Origin: an uncultured Roseicyclus sp.
GTDB taxonomy: Bacteria; Pseudomonadota; Alphaproteobacteria; Rhodobacterales; Rhodobacteraceae
Direction: 5' to 3'
DNA length: 64,000 nt
Assembly (NCBI GenBank): GCA_947491935.1
Contig: CANLLF010000001.1
Coordinates: forward strand, 372,001 to 436,000
A program made the translations under genes and the position numbers. Each line of letters opens with the position of its first letter. Position 1 is the first letter of the stretch. Below are positions 45,901-52,402 of the stretch, piece after piece. The notes below the pieces were generated by a model. It was not told where the DNA came from, searched no databases, and saw only the letters and a program-made list of their open reading frames with translations.

Positions 45901-48802
45901 GGTCGTAGATGTTGAAAAGCGCCGAGACCTCAAGCGCGGCATCGATGCTCGATTGCAGTGCCGCCGTAATCTTCAGCCCCTCGAAATTGCCAAGCCCCAG
46001 ATCATCGAGGCCGAGGACACCGGATTTCGACAGGTTCCGCTCAATCGGATCGACGGTCAGCCGAATGTCGCCTGCCCGGGCAATCACCTCACCGGTGCCC
46101 GCATCCACTTCATCGGCGATGTAGACATCCAGCGTTGCACCGGGGAGCACGTCGCTCAGCTTGTCATTGACCCAGGCCAGAAGGCCCTGCAAATCCGTGA
46201 CCCGCGCGAGTGATGAGGCGTCTAGGCCGACAGTATATTGCGCGTCATCCGTCGCGCTGTGGGTAAAGGTCAGCCCGTTGCCCAATTGCGCATTGGGAGG
46301 ATCGGGATCGAAAACCGCGCTGCTGGTGACAGTGATACCAATGTCGCGGGCGGCGAACTCGGACTGGACGGCCGCGGCCACGTCATCGACCGTGCCCCAG
46401 CCCGTATTTGGTTGATCGATATCAACAAGCTGCGGAACCCCATCAACCGACACAGCCAGCCGCAGCGTATCGAGCCCTTGCAGGATATCGAGGTCCAGCA
46501 CTCCCAGATCCACGCTTTCGCGGCCGATCGACAGGTTGAGAACGTCGAAGGTGTCGGCAATCGACGGGTCGACCCCACCGCCCGCAACGGCATCGATCTG
46601 GCGCAGCATTCGGTCCGTGAAGCCGAAACTGGCGAAATCGAAGGGCGTGTCGGTGGGCTGATCCCCGTCCCGTTCCGTATCGCCGGTGATCTTGAACAGG
46701 ACAGCGTTCAGGCCGGCCGTCGCCGTGAAGCGCAGCGCGCCATTGATGGCTTGCACGGCCCAACCGAAAGAACTCAGCGCATCGGTGAAGGCCTGCGCGA
46801 TCTGGTCCAGGAAATCGGAGACCAGCACGCCGTCGGCGTCGAACGGGTCGATGGTGCTGAAATCGACAGTCACGGCCTGCCCCTGCGGGCTGGTCTCCTG
46901 CGTTGATGTCCCGGCGCCTTCCGACAGCGGAACAAGCATTTCCAGATCAAGCGTTTGCAAGTTGGCAAGCACCAATAGCGCCGCCGTGTCCAGCGCGATG
47001 CCCTCTTGTTGGGTGATCGGCAATTCGATGGCATAGCTGTTGGTGGCATCAAAACCCAACTGGCCCGGCGTGATCGCAAAGCTTGCGGCCAGATCCCCGA
47101 ACAGATCCGCAATCTCGCCAAACCCATCCATCACGTCGATATCGGTGAAGGGAATGCCAACGCTCAGCTGATCGCTCGACAACAGGTTTGCGGTGCCCGC
47201 ACCAAGGGCAGCCAGGAACGCCGTGAAAGTATCAGACGTCGTATCGAACAAAGTCAGCGCAAGATCGGCGACCTGTTGTTGCGTTGCACCGATGGCTCCG
47301 ATGCCCGAGGTGTCAAACACAACCGCCCCGGTCGCCGCATCAAAGAGCGCGGCCGTGGTGTCGGCCTGCCCCAATTGCCCCAGATTGCCCGAGACCGTCA
47401 GGGTGGTGTCAAAGCTCGCGAGCGATGTTGCACCAATCCCGAACTGAAGCTCGCTCGTGACGTCGAATTGGACCAGCGCGTAGCTGTTCGCATCCACGAC
47501 GTCAGCGAAGGCGGCGGCCCCGATCTCCTGAATTTCAAAGTCGAAGGTGGGCGCGAGTGTGTTGGTAACGTCGTCCTCGGGATCGGAATCGTCGATCCCG
47601 ACAAATGCATCGAGCGATCCGCCTGCCGCCCAATCGAGCCCAAGCCGCAGCCCCGCCGTCGCGACCTCATCAAGCGTGCCCGACAGAAATCCGGTCGATA
47701 CATCCTGCCCCACCGGCGTGCCCGCAGGGTCGCCAAGTTCGAACAGATGATCGGCCGAGACATTGTCGAGCGTGAGCCCAAGGCCGGGCGTCGCATCGGC
47801 CAGCGCGTTCTGCGCCGTCAGGTCGAACGACATGGTTCCCGCCGCGCCGCGGGTGAAGTCAAACTCAACCGGCAAGGGCATCCGCAGATCGGGGTGATGG
47901 CCCAACGCATCGAGGCCAGTCTCTATGTCCGGCAACGTAATCGTGACGGACACATCGGCCGTCGTCGCGCCTTGGGTGAAAGCCACCACGGTCTGGCCAT
48001 CAACCTGCGTGTCGGCCAGTTCAGCAACCATCAGCGCCGCGCGATCCATCTCCGATGTCTCGGCAGTGAACGCGTCGCTTAGCGCGGTGCGCATGGCGGC
48101 GAACATGTCATCGAGGTTGGTTTGCGTCGGCGGATCGTCATTGCTGCTGACGACGGCGTCATCCATTCCTGCGATCAAGGCGATCAATGCTTCGTCCTGC
48201 GTGCCGTTCATCAACCGTTCCGACCCGAAGGCCGACAGCAGATCATCTGCATCGAACGCAGCGGTAATCTGACTGAGTGTCACATCCGTGTTCCACGCGA
48301 CAACGACCGCGTGGACATCGTCGTGGATGGTTCCCAACTGCGCGGAAACGGTCGCTTCTATCAGGTCCTGATACTCGCCACGGAATTCTTCTATAACCGC
48401 ATCAACCGCGCCCTCCACGCGAAGCATGGTGTCGCTCAGACGGCCCAGTCCGGTATCGGGCGCATCCCCTGTCAATTCGAACAGAGGCGCCGCATCGCCA
48501 AGCTCGGCCTCAAGCCCGGATTGAAGATCCGACACCACGCTGTCGAACTCGGCCTCGTATGCACCCATGAGGCGCGCCATCGCCTCCACGGTATCGAAAT
48601 CCACGGCACTTCCAGCCACGCCCCATTCAAGGTTGGCATCCAACATGATGCGAGGTTCGAGGATTTCGAATGCAGGGCCTTGCAGCTCCTGGGCGGCAAT
48701 TGGCTTGCCTGTTCTCAGTGCTTTATTCAACGTGTGCTGCCCAACGAGAATACTGGCGAAAATGCTACGTGTTACGGTCCTGTCCCGACCTTTACGCAAC
48801 AA
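36986..48802 (-). CDS. giant LEPR-XLL / RTX-repeat surface protein
   Basis: This 3938-codon protein has no standard signal peptide. Residues 47-53 read LEPRIML, the LEPR-XLL motif seen near the N-terminus of very large secreted repeat proteins. Residues about 60-2500 are low-Lys, Asp/Leu-rich modules with recurrent blocks such as YTLRLNDAAGASDLRVVW and LRFKVDDGGGTPELRLEG. Residues about 2550-3775 (nt 41150-37480) carry RTX-like nonapeptide repeats (for example GGDGADVLIGG), expected to bind calcium. The final 80 residues are helical. The frame has no ATG near the 5' end: TTG at 48802 or 48799 is the likely start, just after an in-frame TAA. It is the first gene of the exporter operon. Probably a surface adhesin or matrix protein. 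Confidence 0.85.
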   Translation of the reverse strand: MLRKGRDRTVTRSIFASILVGQHTLNKALRTGKPIAAQELQGPAFEILEPRIMLDANLEWGVAGSAVDFDTVEAMARLMGAYEAEFDSVVSDLQSGLEAELGDAAPLFELTGDAPDTGLGRLSDTMLRVEGAVDAVIEEFRGEYQDLIEATVSAQLGTIHDDVHAVVVAWNTDVTLSQITAAFDADDLLSAFGSERLMNGTQDEALIALIAGMDDAVVSSNDDPPTQTNLDDMFAAMRTALSDAFTAETSEMDRAALMVAELADTQVDGQTVVAFTQGATTADVSVTITLPDIETGLDALGHHPDLRMPLPVEFDFTRGAAGTMSFDLTAQNALADATPGLGLTLDNVSADHLFELGDPAGTPVGQDVSTGFLSGTLDEVATAGLRLGLDWAAGGSLDAFVGIDDSDPEDDVTNTLAPTFDFEIQEIGAAAFADVVDANSYALVQFDVTSELQFGIGATSLASFDTTLTVSGNLGQLGQADTTAALFDAATGAVVFDTSGIGAIGATQQQVADLALTLFDTTSDTFTAFLAALGAGTANLLSSDQLSVGIPFTDIDVMDGFGEIADLFGDLAASFAITPGQLGFDATNSYAIELPITQQEGIALDTAALLVLANLQTLDLEMLVPLSEGAGTSTQETSPQGQAVTVDFSTIDPFDADGVLVSDFLDQIAQAFTDALSSFGWAVQAINGALRFTATAGLNAVLFKITGDTERDGDQPTDTPFDFASFGFTDRMLRQIDAVAGGGVDPSIADTFDVLNLSIGRESVDLGVLDLDILQGLDTLRLAVSVDGVPQLVDIDQPNTGWGTVDDVAAAVQSEFAARDIGITVTSSAVFDPDPPNAQLGNGLTFTHSATDDAQYTVGLDASSLARVTDLQGLLAWVNDKLSDVLPGATLDVYIADEVDAGTGEVIARAGDIRLTVDPIERNLSKSGVLGLDDLGLGNFEGLKITAALQSSIDAALEVSALFNIYDLQADYAAQAEDEKSVLGALLDNAKLTDMRLTADFSANADALTGGAELGLMEIGLGLNTPTDNFAAFDATLDVTVVGEDDGAFGPDVSFAQFVTIFGGQTQVGTDDMGDPIFASVSNALSLANLIGRFDLTGNIVIDEDGCAVTEANSKATTRAALDIFDEDTETLDAGESRAMVYFGFGDLTADLGGIDFAGNLGGNIGLSIGNIFDPFGTAKFCADLPDLDCLVVLTAGAVLDGLAGLGDLLDSYSDQLASQLAFMTVDIPLLNASVLDGLDFTSDFLAGIDALRNDPDFSLSTIEALLQETFGGMVSLTFEDCVLQFDMQLAYLTDYSETLGFNVSLTDLMSQTALEAGAGDALADILTNLVDARGDAELVFDPDIFLELSFGLDLSEITPTLTTAEISTPLDALAGVYTLRLNDAAGASDLRVVWEDMTDNARDGVNVDLTGAETISDVIDRLNAALSGVGSGTVSASYDAAAGQIVISDSNTNLTDDAGVTALFGATSADSDDTTNPLGEIALDAGLTNYAGAYAFDVVLNGGGPVTVSLAADTARTTIQDFAAALNAAMLTAAAARTDISGTGIPLTQVSLFQLLRFKVDDGGGTPELRLEGTNFAEINGFDPISFTVQGVDTSHDVSFTITQLDNSNAADALGFASGVQVEDTARSGPLFNTPDIGRPILFVDTGPTGTHLRAEVTLGAPDGLNLVLALGPVEAAIEGGQAFIGSSAGDAGFVEATILDVDGVDDGRLDLVSLVDIANDPDRSFLDLFGLEVDLATNIELPFSGAFGLLNPALHGFTYQSAILETVGPDPITFTSLRDLVSPPAPTNQPYEDAVRALFQGDAIELYFEGTVPDSVAYDRTIELRLPDLSAQLDCSDIFELLNNPNAILNGLDMVFSTIQSSIETFLGAVDLPIIGENLMLGANFFRDLQFDMIDPARDWVAELNADGSVRTTADLVEVLMNEYLNKLYEGILGLPESTADKQFIQLESSPEGADDPFIYGGISFDFRVFEEALNIGFDLDIPGLDLGVDDASAIVLTGDLFINLGFGLDCNGFFILNDTDEEELRFVLKADAGGFQGLLNLSDILGFRASAGADDAYVEATIGIDLFGDAGEGGRDYGGLSLAGGATFDTTIYATQLDFGNFAEFTMHADVHLELAMEALILDPIAADGSEFKIGGNVIFPSVLTTFEFDATYDPFDPDIGPTDLLITNMKFSDVRIDVKELYDGLLAPVFDPILDVLGPLQSVFSFLNEVPFSYAVQAAETLFPIIGLVDSIVAFGAQFSGGEICLGTYDFLGYDPDGQVLISQFNLQNARFTPCYNPSLGIPNLPELNAAGPGLIVELPLLTDPMQAFRLLTGDFAMVDLVTVEFLLLDADFEIDFARDIVESIGLPGWAASAIRSAFNAYMSLDLYAGFSVGYDMSGIVNFANTFDVVRLLDGAYIDSAPGSLISVDIDGRISLNAGIAGASASLGVDANLNFRDPNKDGRLRLAELVSMAEFLAGPTGPTALDEVLGVFFEGGFNVDAALRIWAGINLPWPLPDLTWSTTVFDIGFGYSLPNVPFDPVFFDDVGGGTTMLNVGAQAAASLSGPTTDGSEAITLSGAQLTLNGVARGAHAFGSGGVIIPAGNGNNTVDMTGLIAGVPTVTFAGDGADTIRLANSGVHVVFAGDGADTITANGSGTYIIFAEGGADTINVTGQNVMVISGDDHEMRDRFMKLFSGGGMSDTAIMNALGLQLIGGKLVTTNGGEYVLNGAKVGLNTLLTNFTADTQLNADRDNESITINGAGNHLVLTGSGQDQINVNNACDIRVYSGAGDDQINAVGTTVLVEAGAGADLVVLGNGTNTAWGWGAQGEDVANLHLVRADGDDIMIGGTGVDMLHGQYGRDVISGGLSDDILSGGYDNDLISGGSLLINRAVTGPDGSVTAGVPITLTLPTAFAELQNRLFVQTLVGVDDGTDTISGGDGSDVMFGGAGSDDMSGGASADILVGDYGNISISANRLAETFISTGMTASFAGIDTLDGGAGNDILVAGGSDDTTAPEEIEDLLGNNIIFGDFGNVIGTRILETVNAYRTLASANGTEDSITTGAGNDVILGGERSDTINSGTGADFILGDNGEYVVADGRFETFVSALDGDDSITVGTVGLDDKLDIILGGAGNDIITSLNGGVIALGDYGRMDLSPEGIKALLDLGTLSASPSAAEVEAREAQLDLIAGVFKTMQSTADATSGDDTVSVGEGLAYVILGGGADEATLGDGLTYLVADDGQMTADAGVITAETQDGANAGADSITTAGGRDLILGGDGADTINAGADLNIALTDNGRVVASIREDALPTQVLSREAAGDGADSYTGGGDADFVILGGDSDTAELQDGLNYVLGDNGELTSVPDPSGTGPETVTLRTVDSANTGAETLNGGSDRDVIIGGGGSDSLTTGEGVNAVVADNGQVTARHVAGQLPITVTAFEGSAEGDDTVIGGSQTDLIALGLGSDSTDAGGGANRVLGDLGTITTTGALGDDAIESTSPDQGGDDTIEVAGGADVIVAGDGADSVTSGAGADIVFGDAGFVRYGGSGAQHSAGADTTDHGGDDVIDLGAGNDIAVAGLGNDSITTDEGEDVVMGDLIDLTFLNTTDLESLTLTRTNAGGEDTITADGFGGDNILMGQFGADTILGGTDDDWIIGDLAEMDLSDVANARPNQSAVDRITRVEHGESGVAFDDVLAGGDGADFLLGGYGADLMTGGLGQDFLFGDTILLEREILSGGVLVERIELETNLPFVTGGIDTMNGGDGPDVLIGGLGKDLFIGNTEDDILIGDSFAGKFTATLPLGFIGPTPERELVTGNFPGLGPIDILSGAQYRSAIGVFFSTTGFFDGFADIGYTLHELDAAAPRPAEDVSQFSAVLGFFQATETLERLAMLLQFDTDPDLVEEEAYRAFLVYMMATGAEPTPLQLELFKQMLQRVQDQMETTSVPPTAPTDSGAPRAAA

Positions 48803-48868
48803 TTATGCTATTTTTATGTTTCAGCCTAGACTTGCGCATAGGCCCTGTCCATTGTTTGTTCAACTACA

Positions 48869-48891
48869 CGGACAACTAAACTTAGTGTCCG
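48869..48891. promoter_or_regulatory. imperfect palindrome in the divergent giant-gene/tolC promoter region
   Basis: CGGACA(A)CTAA at 48869-48879 and TTAGTGTCCG at 48882-48891 are reverse complements apart from one extra A, giving ten paired positions with a two-base centre. The 114-bp gap between the giant gene and tolC-like gene is AT-rich for this genome, and the palindrome is 26 bp before the GTG of the latter. A shared operator is plausible. Confidence 0.45.
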
Positions 48892-48916
48892 ACTCTATGG
48901 GGATGGGGGCAATCTT

Positions 48917-50389
48917 GTGAAGAATTGGGTGTGCGCAGGCGTGGCCGTTTTGGCCTTGTCAGCCTGCGGTGAGGGTATGACATCCCGGGCCACGGATGAC
49001 CGGTTGGCCGAGTTGCTCGCTGGTGGTGTTGACCCGACGCGTCTGGAACGTATCGAGGCGCGCGCGGCAAGGGCGCAGGAACGCAACTCGTCGGTTGGAG
49101 ATCTTCTAGCAGATTTCGGGGCCGATGCGCCGCCCGAAGGCTCCGCCGACCTGACTGAGCTTCTTGCCTTCGCCCAGGCACGTAACACCACGATCGGGCG
49201 CGCCGCTCAGGGGATCAACCGTGCCGACGCCGAACGTCTGAATGCGATTTTCGGCTACCTGCCCCAGATCAGCGCGTCGGCTACCCTGGCGCAGAACCAG
49301 CAAGAGGTGATCGAAAGCGACAATGCGGTGTTCCAACTCGGCGTCGCGAATTACCCGTCGCTCGACGCCTCCGTTGAACTGGCACAACCCCTCTTTGATC
49401 TGAGCCGGATTTACTCCATCCAGCTTGCCAATACCGCACGCACCGCGGCGGAGGTCGGCTACGTCGCGACGGTGCAGGACGTGATGTACGAAGTGTTCGA
49501 CACCTATGTTGCCGCGGTGCAGGCGCGCAATCGGGTGTCGTCGCTGACGCAACAGCGCGCACTGATCAATGCGCAGGTCAACGCCGAAACTGCTCGTGAA
49601 AGTGCCGGCGAATCCGGCCGCGCCGCCGTCAGCGCCCTTCGCGTGGAAGTGTCCAGCATCGGCCTGGATCTGGCTCAGGAGACCCTGCGCTACGAACGCC
49701 TGTTGGCCGATCTGTCACGCTTGACCGGCGTGGCCGTCACTGGCGTTGACAGCCCGCGCGCCCCATCGGGCATGTTCGGCACCGAACGCCGCGTTTCCGT
49801 GGAACAGGCGATTGCCTCGGCGGCCGAAAACAACCCCCGATTGCTTGAGGCGCTCGTGGGCGTCGCCGAAGGTGATATTCGCCGTCGCCAGGCCATCGCG
49901 GCCGATTTCGCCCCGGTGCTCACCGCATTTGCCCGCTACGTCTATGAGGACCGTGACGCCAGCCGTTTCGGCGGCGGGTCAGTGTCAGCGGATACCGTGT
50001 TGGGTGTCCGCCTCGTCGTGCCGATCTTCAATGCGCAAGGCGAGGGGATGGAGAACCTGACCGCGCGTATCGATTTTCGCGACGCCTATATCCAATATCT
50101 CGCTACACAGCGGGAGATCGCAACGGAGATTTCCTCCACCCACCGCCGCCTGACCGCCACCGCAGCATCCCTTGGGGAGGCGCAGGCCTCGCTTCGTGGT
50201 CTCAACGCGATAGTCGCCTCCGAACGCGCATTGGTGACGGCTGGGGAAAGCCAGGAATACCTGGTGGCGGCCCTGCGTGCGCAGGCGCTGGAGGGGCAGG
50301 AACGCGTGGCTTTCTATCAGTTGGAATACCTTCGTGCGTGGGCCCAGTTCGAATACCTCTCAGGCCTCAACCTTGCTGATCGGCTTTGA
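48917..50389 (+). CDS. TolC/NodT-family outer-membrane efflux lipoprotein
   Basis: This 490-residue protein starts at a GTG (48917) and has a lipoprotein signal MKNWVCAGVAVLALSACGEG with lipobox LSAC, so Cys 17 should be acylated. Two repeated helical halves typical of the outer-membrane efflux family follow, with AELLAFAQARNTTIGRAAQGI near residue 75 in parts, NTARTAAEVGYVATVQDVMYEVFDTYVAAVQAR from 175 in parts, and ERLLADLSRLTGV near 258. TolC-like trimers form the outer-membrane duct of tripartite exporters. It is divergent from the giant gene and is followed after four bases by an HlyD-like adaptor. No ABC or RND pump gene is next to it. Confidence 0.87.
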   Translation: MKNWVCAGVAVLALSACGEGMTSRATDDRLAELLAGGVDPTRLERIEARAARAQERNSSVGDLLADFGADAPPEGSADLTELLAFAQARNTTIGRAAQGINRADAERLNAIFGYLPQISASATLAQNQQEVIESDNAVFQLGVANYPSLDASVELAQPLFDLSRIYSIQLANTARTAAEVGYVATVQDVMYEVFDTYVAAVQARNRVSSLTQQRALINAQVNAETARESAGESGRAAVSALRVEVSSIGLDLAQETLRYERLLADLSRLTGVAVTGVDSPRAPSGMFGTERRVSVEQAIASAAENNPRLLEALVGVAEGDIRRRQAIAADFAPVLTAFARYVYEDRDASRFGGGSVSADTVLGVRLVVPIFNAQGEGMENLTARIDFRDAYIQYLATQREIATEISSTHRRLTATAASLGEAQASLRGLNAIVASERALVTAGESQEYLVAALRAQALEGQERVAFYQLEYLRAWAQFEYLSGLNLADRL

Positions 50390-50393
50390 TTCA

Positions 50394-51197
50394 ATGGCCT
50401 TTGGACGCGCCAGAGTAATAGCGGTGGCGGTTGCTGCGCTGCTGCAATCGGCACCGGCGATGGCGCAGGCCGGGAACGTTCCAGTCAATTGCACAATCAG
50501 CCCCGCGCAGACCATCGAATTAAGCGCGCCGGTGACGGGCGTTGTGGCGGATGTGTCGGTGGTTCGTGGCGGCCGGGTGGAGGCTGGCGACATCATCGTG
50601 CGCCTGGACGACGATCTTGCCCGGTCCGAGGCCAGCCTCGCCGTCCAGCAGGCCGCCTTCGATGGCGCAATCCGCGCAGCCGAGGCGCAATTGGCCAACC
50701 TCCTCGCCCGGCGGGACCGATTGCAGATCGCGGTCGATCAACGCGCCATTCCACAAGCGGACTTTGATGCCCTGCTCTTGGAGATAGCACTGGCAGAGAT
50801 CGCCATCGAACGTCAGATTCAGGACCGGACTATTCTGCAATTGCAGGCCGAACAATCAGCCCTGTTGATCGAAAAGCTGACGATCCGCAGCCCGATCAGT
50901 GCTGTGATCGGCGAGGATCTGATTTCAGTTGGCGAGAGCACGGCAAATCGGCCGGTTGTCACTCTTTATGCTGTAGACAGCGTTCGGATCGAGGCCTTCG
51001 TACCGGTGCCATTGCTCGATGACATCCTCGCCACAGACGCCTTGGCCGTTACCAGCCCCGGCTCAGATCGCGACTTCCCGGTGACGCTAGATTACGTGGC
51101 GCCCGCCGCCAACTTGTCATCGAACACCATCGCGGTTTACCTCTTCTTGCACGGGGACGGCCTGCGCCCCGGCTCAACTTGCAGGTTGGTCTATTGA
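50394..51197 (+). CDS. periplasmic HlyD-like adaptor protein
   Basis: This 267-residue protein has a Sec signal (residues 1-25, ending PAMAQAG). Then come VTGVVADVSVVRGGRVEAGDIIVRLDDDLAR near residue 45 in parts, a coiled-coil hairpin (about 75-150) and IRSPISAVIGEDLISVGES near 170. These are the two half-lipoyl motifs and hairpin of membrane-fusion proteins. It lacks a membrane helix and is short, so it may be a soluble adaptor. The ATG at 50394 follows the tolC-like stop by four bases. With TolC-like and Omp85-like neighbours it fits the outer half of an exporter whose inner half is the HlyD/M50 pair across the promoter region. Confidence 0.83.
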   Translation: MAFGRARVIAVAVAALLQSAPAMAQAGNVPVNCTISPAQTIELSAPVTGVVADVSVVRGGRVEAGDIIVRLDDDLARSEASLAVQQAAFDGAIRAAEAQLANLLARRDRLQIAVDQRAIPQADFDALLLEIALAEIAIERQIQDRTILQLQAEQSALLIEKLTIRSPISAVIGEDLISVGESTANRPVVTLYAVDSVRIEAFVPVPLLDDILATDALAVTSPGSDRDFPVTLDYVAPAANLSSNTIAVYLFLHGDGLRPGSTCRLVY

Positions 51198-51202
51198 CAC
51201 CC

Positions 51203-52315
51203 ATGACGCCCCCCTCCCCCGTGGCCAAGGCGGCATGCCTGGCGATGATCCTTTCGGCGGTCGGGCTGCCTGCCTTTGCACAGGATCAGGCGGGCGGCGG
51301 CACCCTGTCTGCCGCGCTGGCCTATAGTATGGAGCGCGGCGCGATTGCCGGTCTCGGCCTCGACGCGCGTTCGTTGTTCGGCACCGGGTTTGACCTGAGC
51401 CTGCGCGGCAATTGGGACGAACGAGGGCGCGAGATGTCGGCCAACCTGCGGTCAGCGGACACGTTCGACCTGCCGGGGCTGAATCGGCCCGCGACCCTGC
51501 GCTTTTCGCTCCAGAACCGCTTGACGGAATGGGAGGATGATGCGTTTTCCACCAGCCGGACGGGTGCGAGCGTCGGGGTGGAGTTTGCGCTCGGAACCGG
51601 CGCTGCTGCCCGCACGGATGCCTTCATCTACGATGACCGCATTTACGACGTCGACGCCACGACATCGGCCTTCATCGCCGCTGAAGCCGGAACGCGAGTC
51701 TCATCCGGGCTGGCATTCGGATGGGCCTATGACACCACCGATAACCCGATGGCGCCCCGCGAGGGGCTCAGCCTCGACGCCGAGTTGCGCTTGGCGCTCT
51801 GGGGCGACGATGCGCGTTGGAGTGCCTTGGGCCTGTCTGCCGCCTACCACATGCCGGTTGGACAGAACGGAACCGTCCGTGTTGGGGCCATCGGGGGCTT
51901 GGCAGAAGGCTGGAATGGCAGCGCGCTTCGCATCACGGAACGTGCGTTTCTGGCATCCGATCTGCCCCGTGGCTTTGCTGCCGGCGGGATCGGCCCGCGT
52001 GATCTTGCCACCGACACGGCGTTGGGCGGCGAGCGCTACGCCGCATTTTCCCTCGAATATGCGCGGGACATCGGCAACGTGGCGAGCGCAGACCTACGCG
52101 GCCATGTCTTTGCCGAGGCGGGCTCGGTCTGGCAGTTACAGAATACGGGCGGTGGCGTTGTCGATGACAGCTTGTCTTGGCGCACCAGCGCCGGGGTGGC
52201 GCTGTCCATCGACACGTCTCTCGGCCTGATCGAGCTCTATGCGGCCCACCCGATCGACTACGAGACCTATGATGAGACCCAGAGTTTCGGGCTCTCGCTC
52301 AGGCTCGATTTCTGA
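51203..52315 (+). CDS. short Omp85/BamA-like outer-membrane beta-barrel protein
   Basis: This 370-residue protein has a signal peptide (about residues 1-27, ending LPAFAQ). The rest is alternating beta strands ending in SLRLDF, with a C-terminal Phe as for outer-membrane barrels. Near residue 275 GGERYAAFSLEYARDIG and near 300 HVFAEAGSVWQL match the last strands of surface-antigen D15/Omp85 barrels. No POTRA domain is visible, as the barrel starts almost directly after the signal. The ATG at 51203 follows the adaptor stop by five bases; an upstream start at 51179 overlaps that gene. It is the third gene of the operon. It could insert or tether the giant protein at the surface; the role is inference. 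Confidence 0.72.
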   Translation: MTPPSPVAKAACLAMILSAVGLPAFAQDQAGGGTLSAALAYSMERGAIAGLGLDARSLFGTGFDLSLRGNWDERGREMSANLRSADTFDLPGLNRPATLRFSLQNRLTEWEDDAFSTSRTGASVGVEFALGTGAAARTDAFIYDDRIYDVDATTSAFIAAEAGTRVSSGLAFGWAYDTTDNPMAPREGLSLDAELRLALWGDDARWSALGLSAAYHMPVGQNGTVRVGAIGGLAEGWNGSALRITERAFLASDLPRGFAAGGIGPRDLATDTALGGERYAAFSLEYARDIGNVASADLRGHVFAEAGSVWQLQNTGGGVVDDSLSWRTSAGVALSIDTSLGLIELYAAHPIDYETYDETQSFGLSLRLDF

Positions 52316-52347
52316 CGCGCCTTCCACGATCTGACCCTGACAAACGA

Positions 52348-52381
52348 GGCCCCCATCCGTGCGGGATGGAGGCCGATTTTT
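52348..52381 (+). terminator. rho-independent terminator after the tolC-hlyD-omp85 operon
   Basis: GGCCCCCATCC (52348-52358) pairs with GGATGGAGGCC (52364-52374) with one mismatch and a five-base loop, followed by GATTTTTCG. It lies 32 bp after the barrel gene. Read on the minus strand it is followed by TCGTTTG, so it could also serve the convergent RTX gene ending at 52403. Confidence 0.8.
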
Positions 52382-52402
52382 CGTGTCGATGTCGTGAATC
52401 TG

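Noticed and set aside
45143-48082. Two further long plus-strand frames (45143-46213, 47006-48082) opposite the giant gene
   Set aside because: Antisense shadows with the same composition and no recognisable domain.
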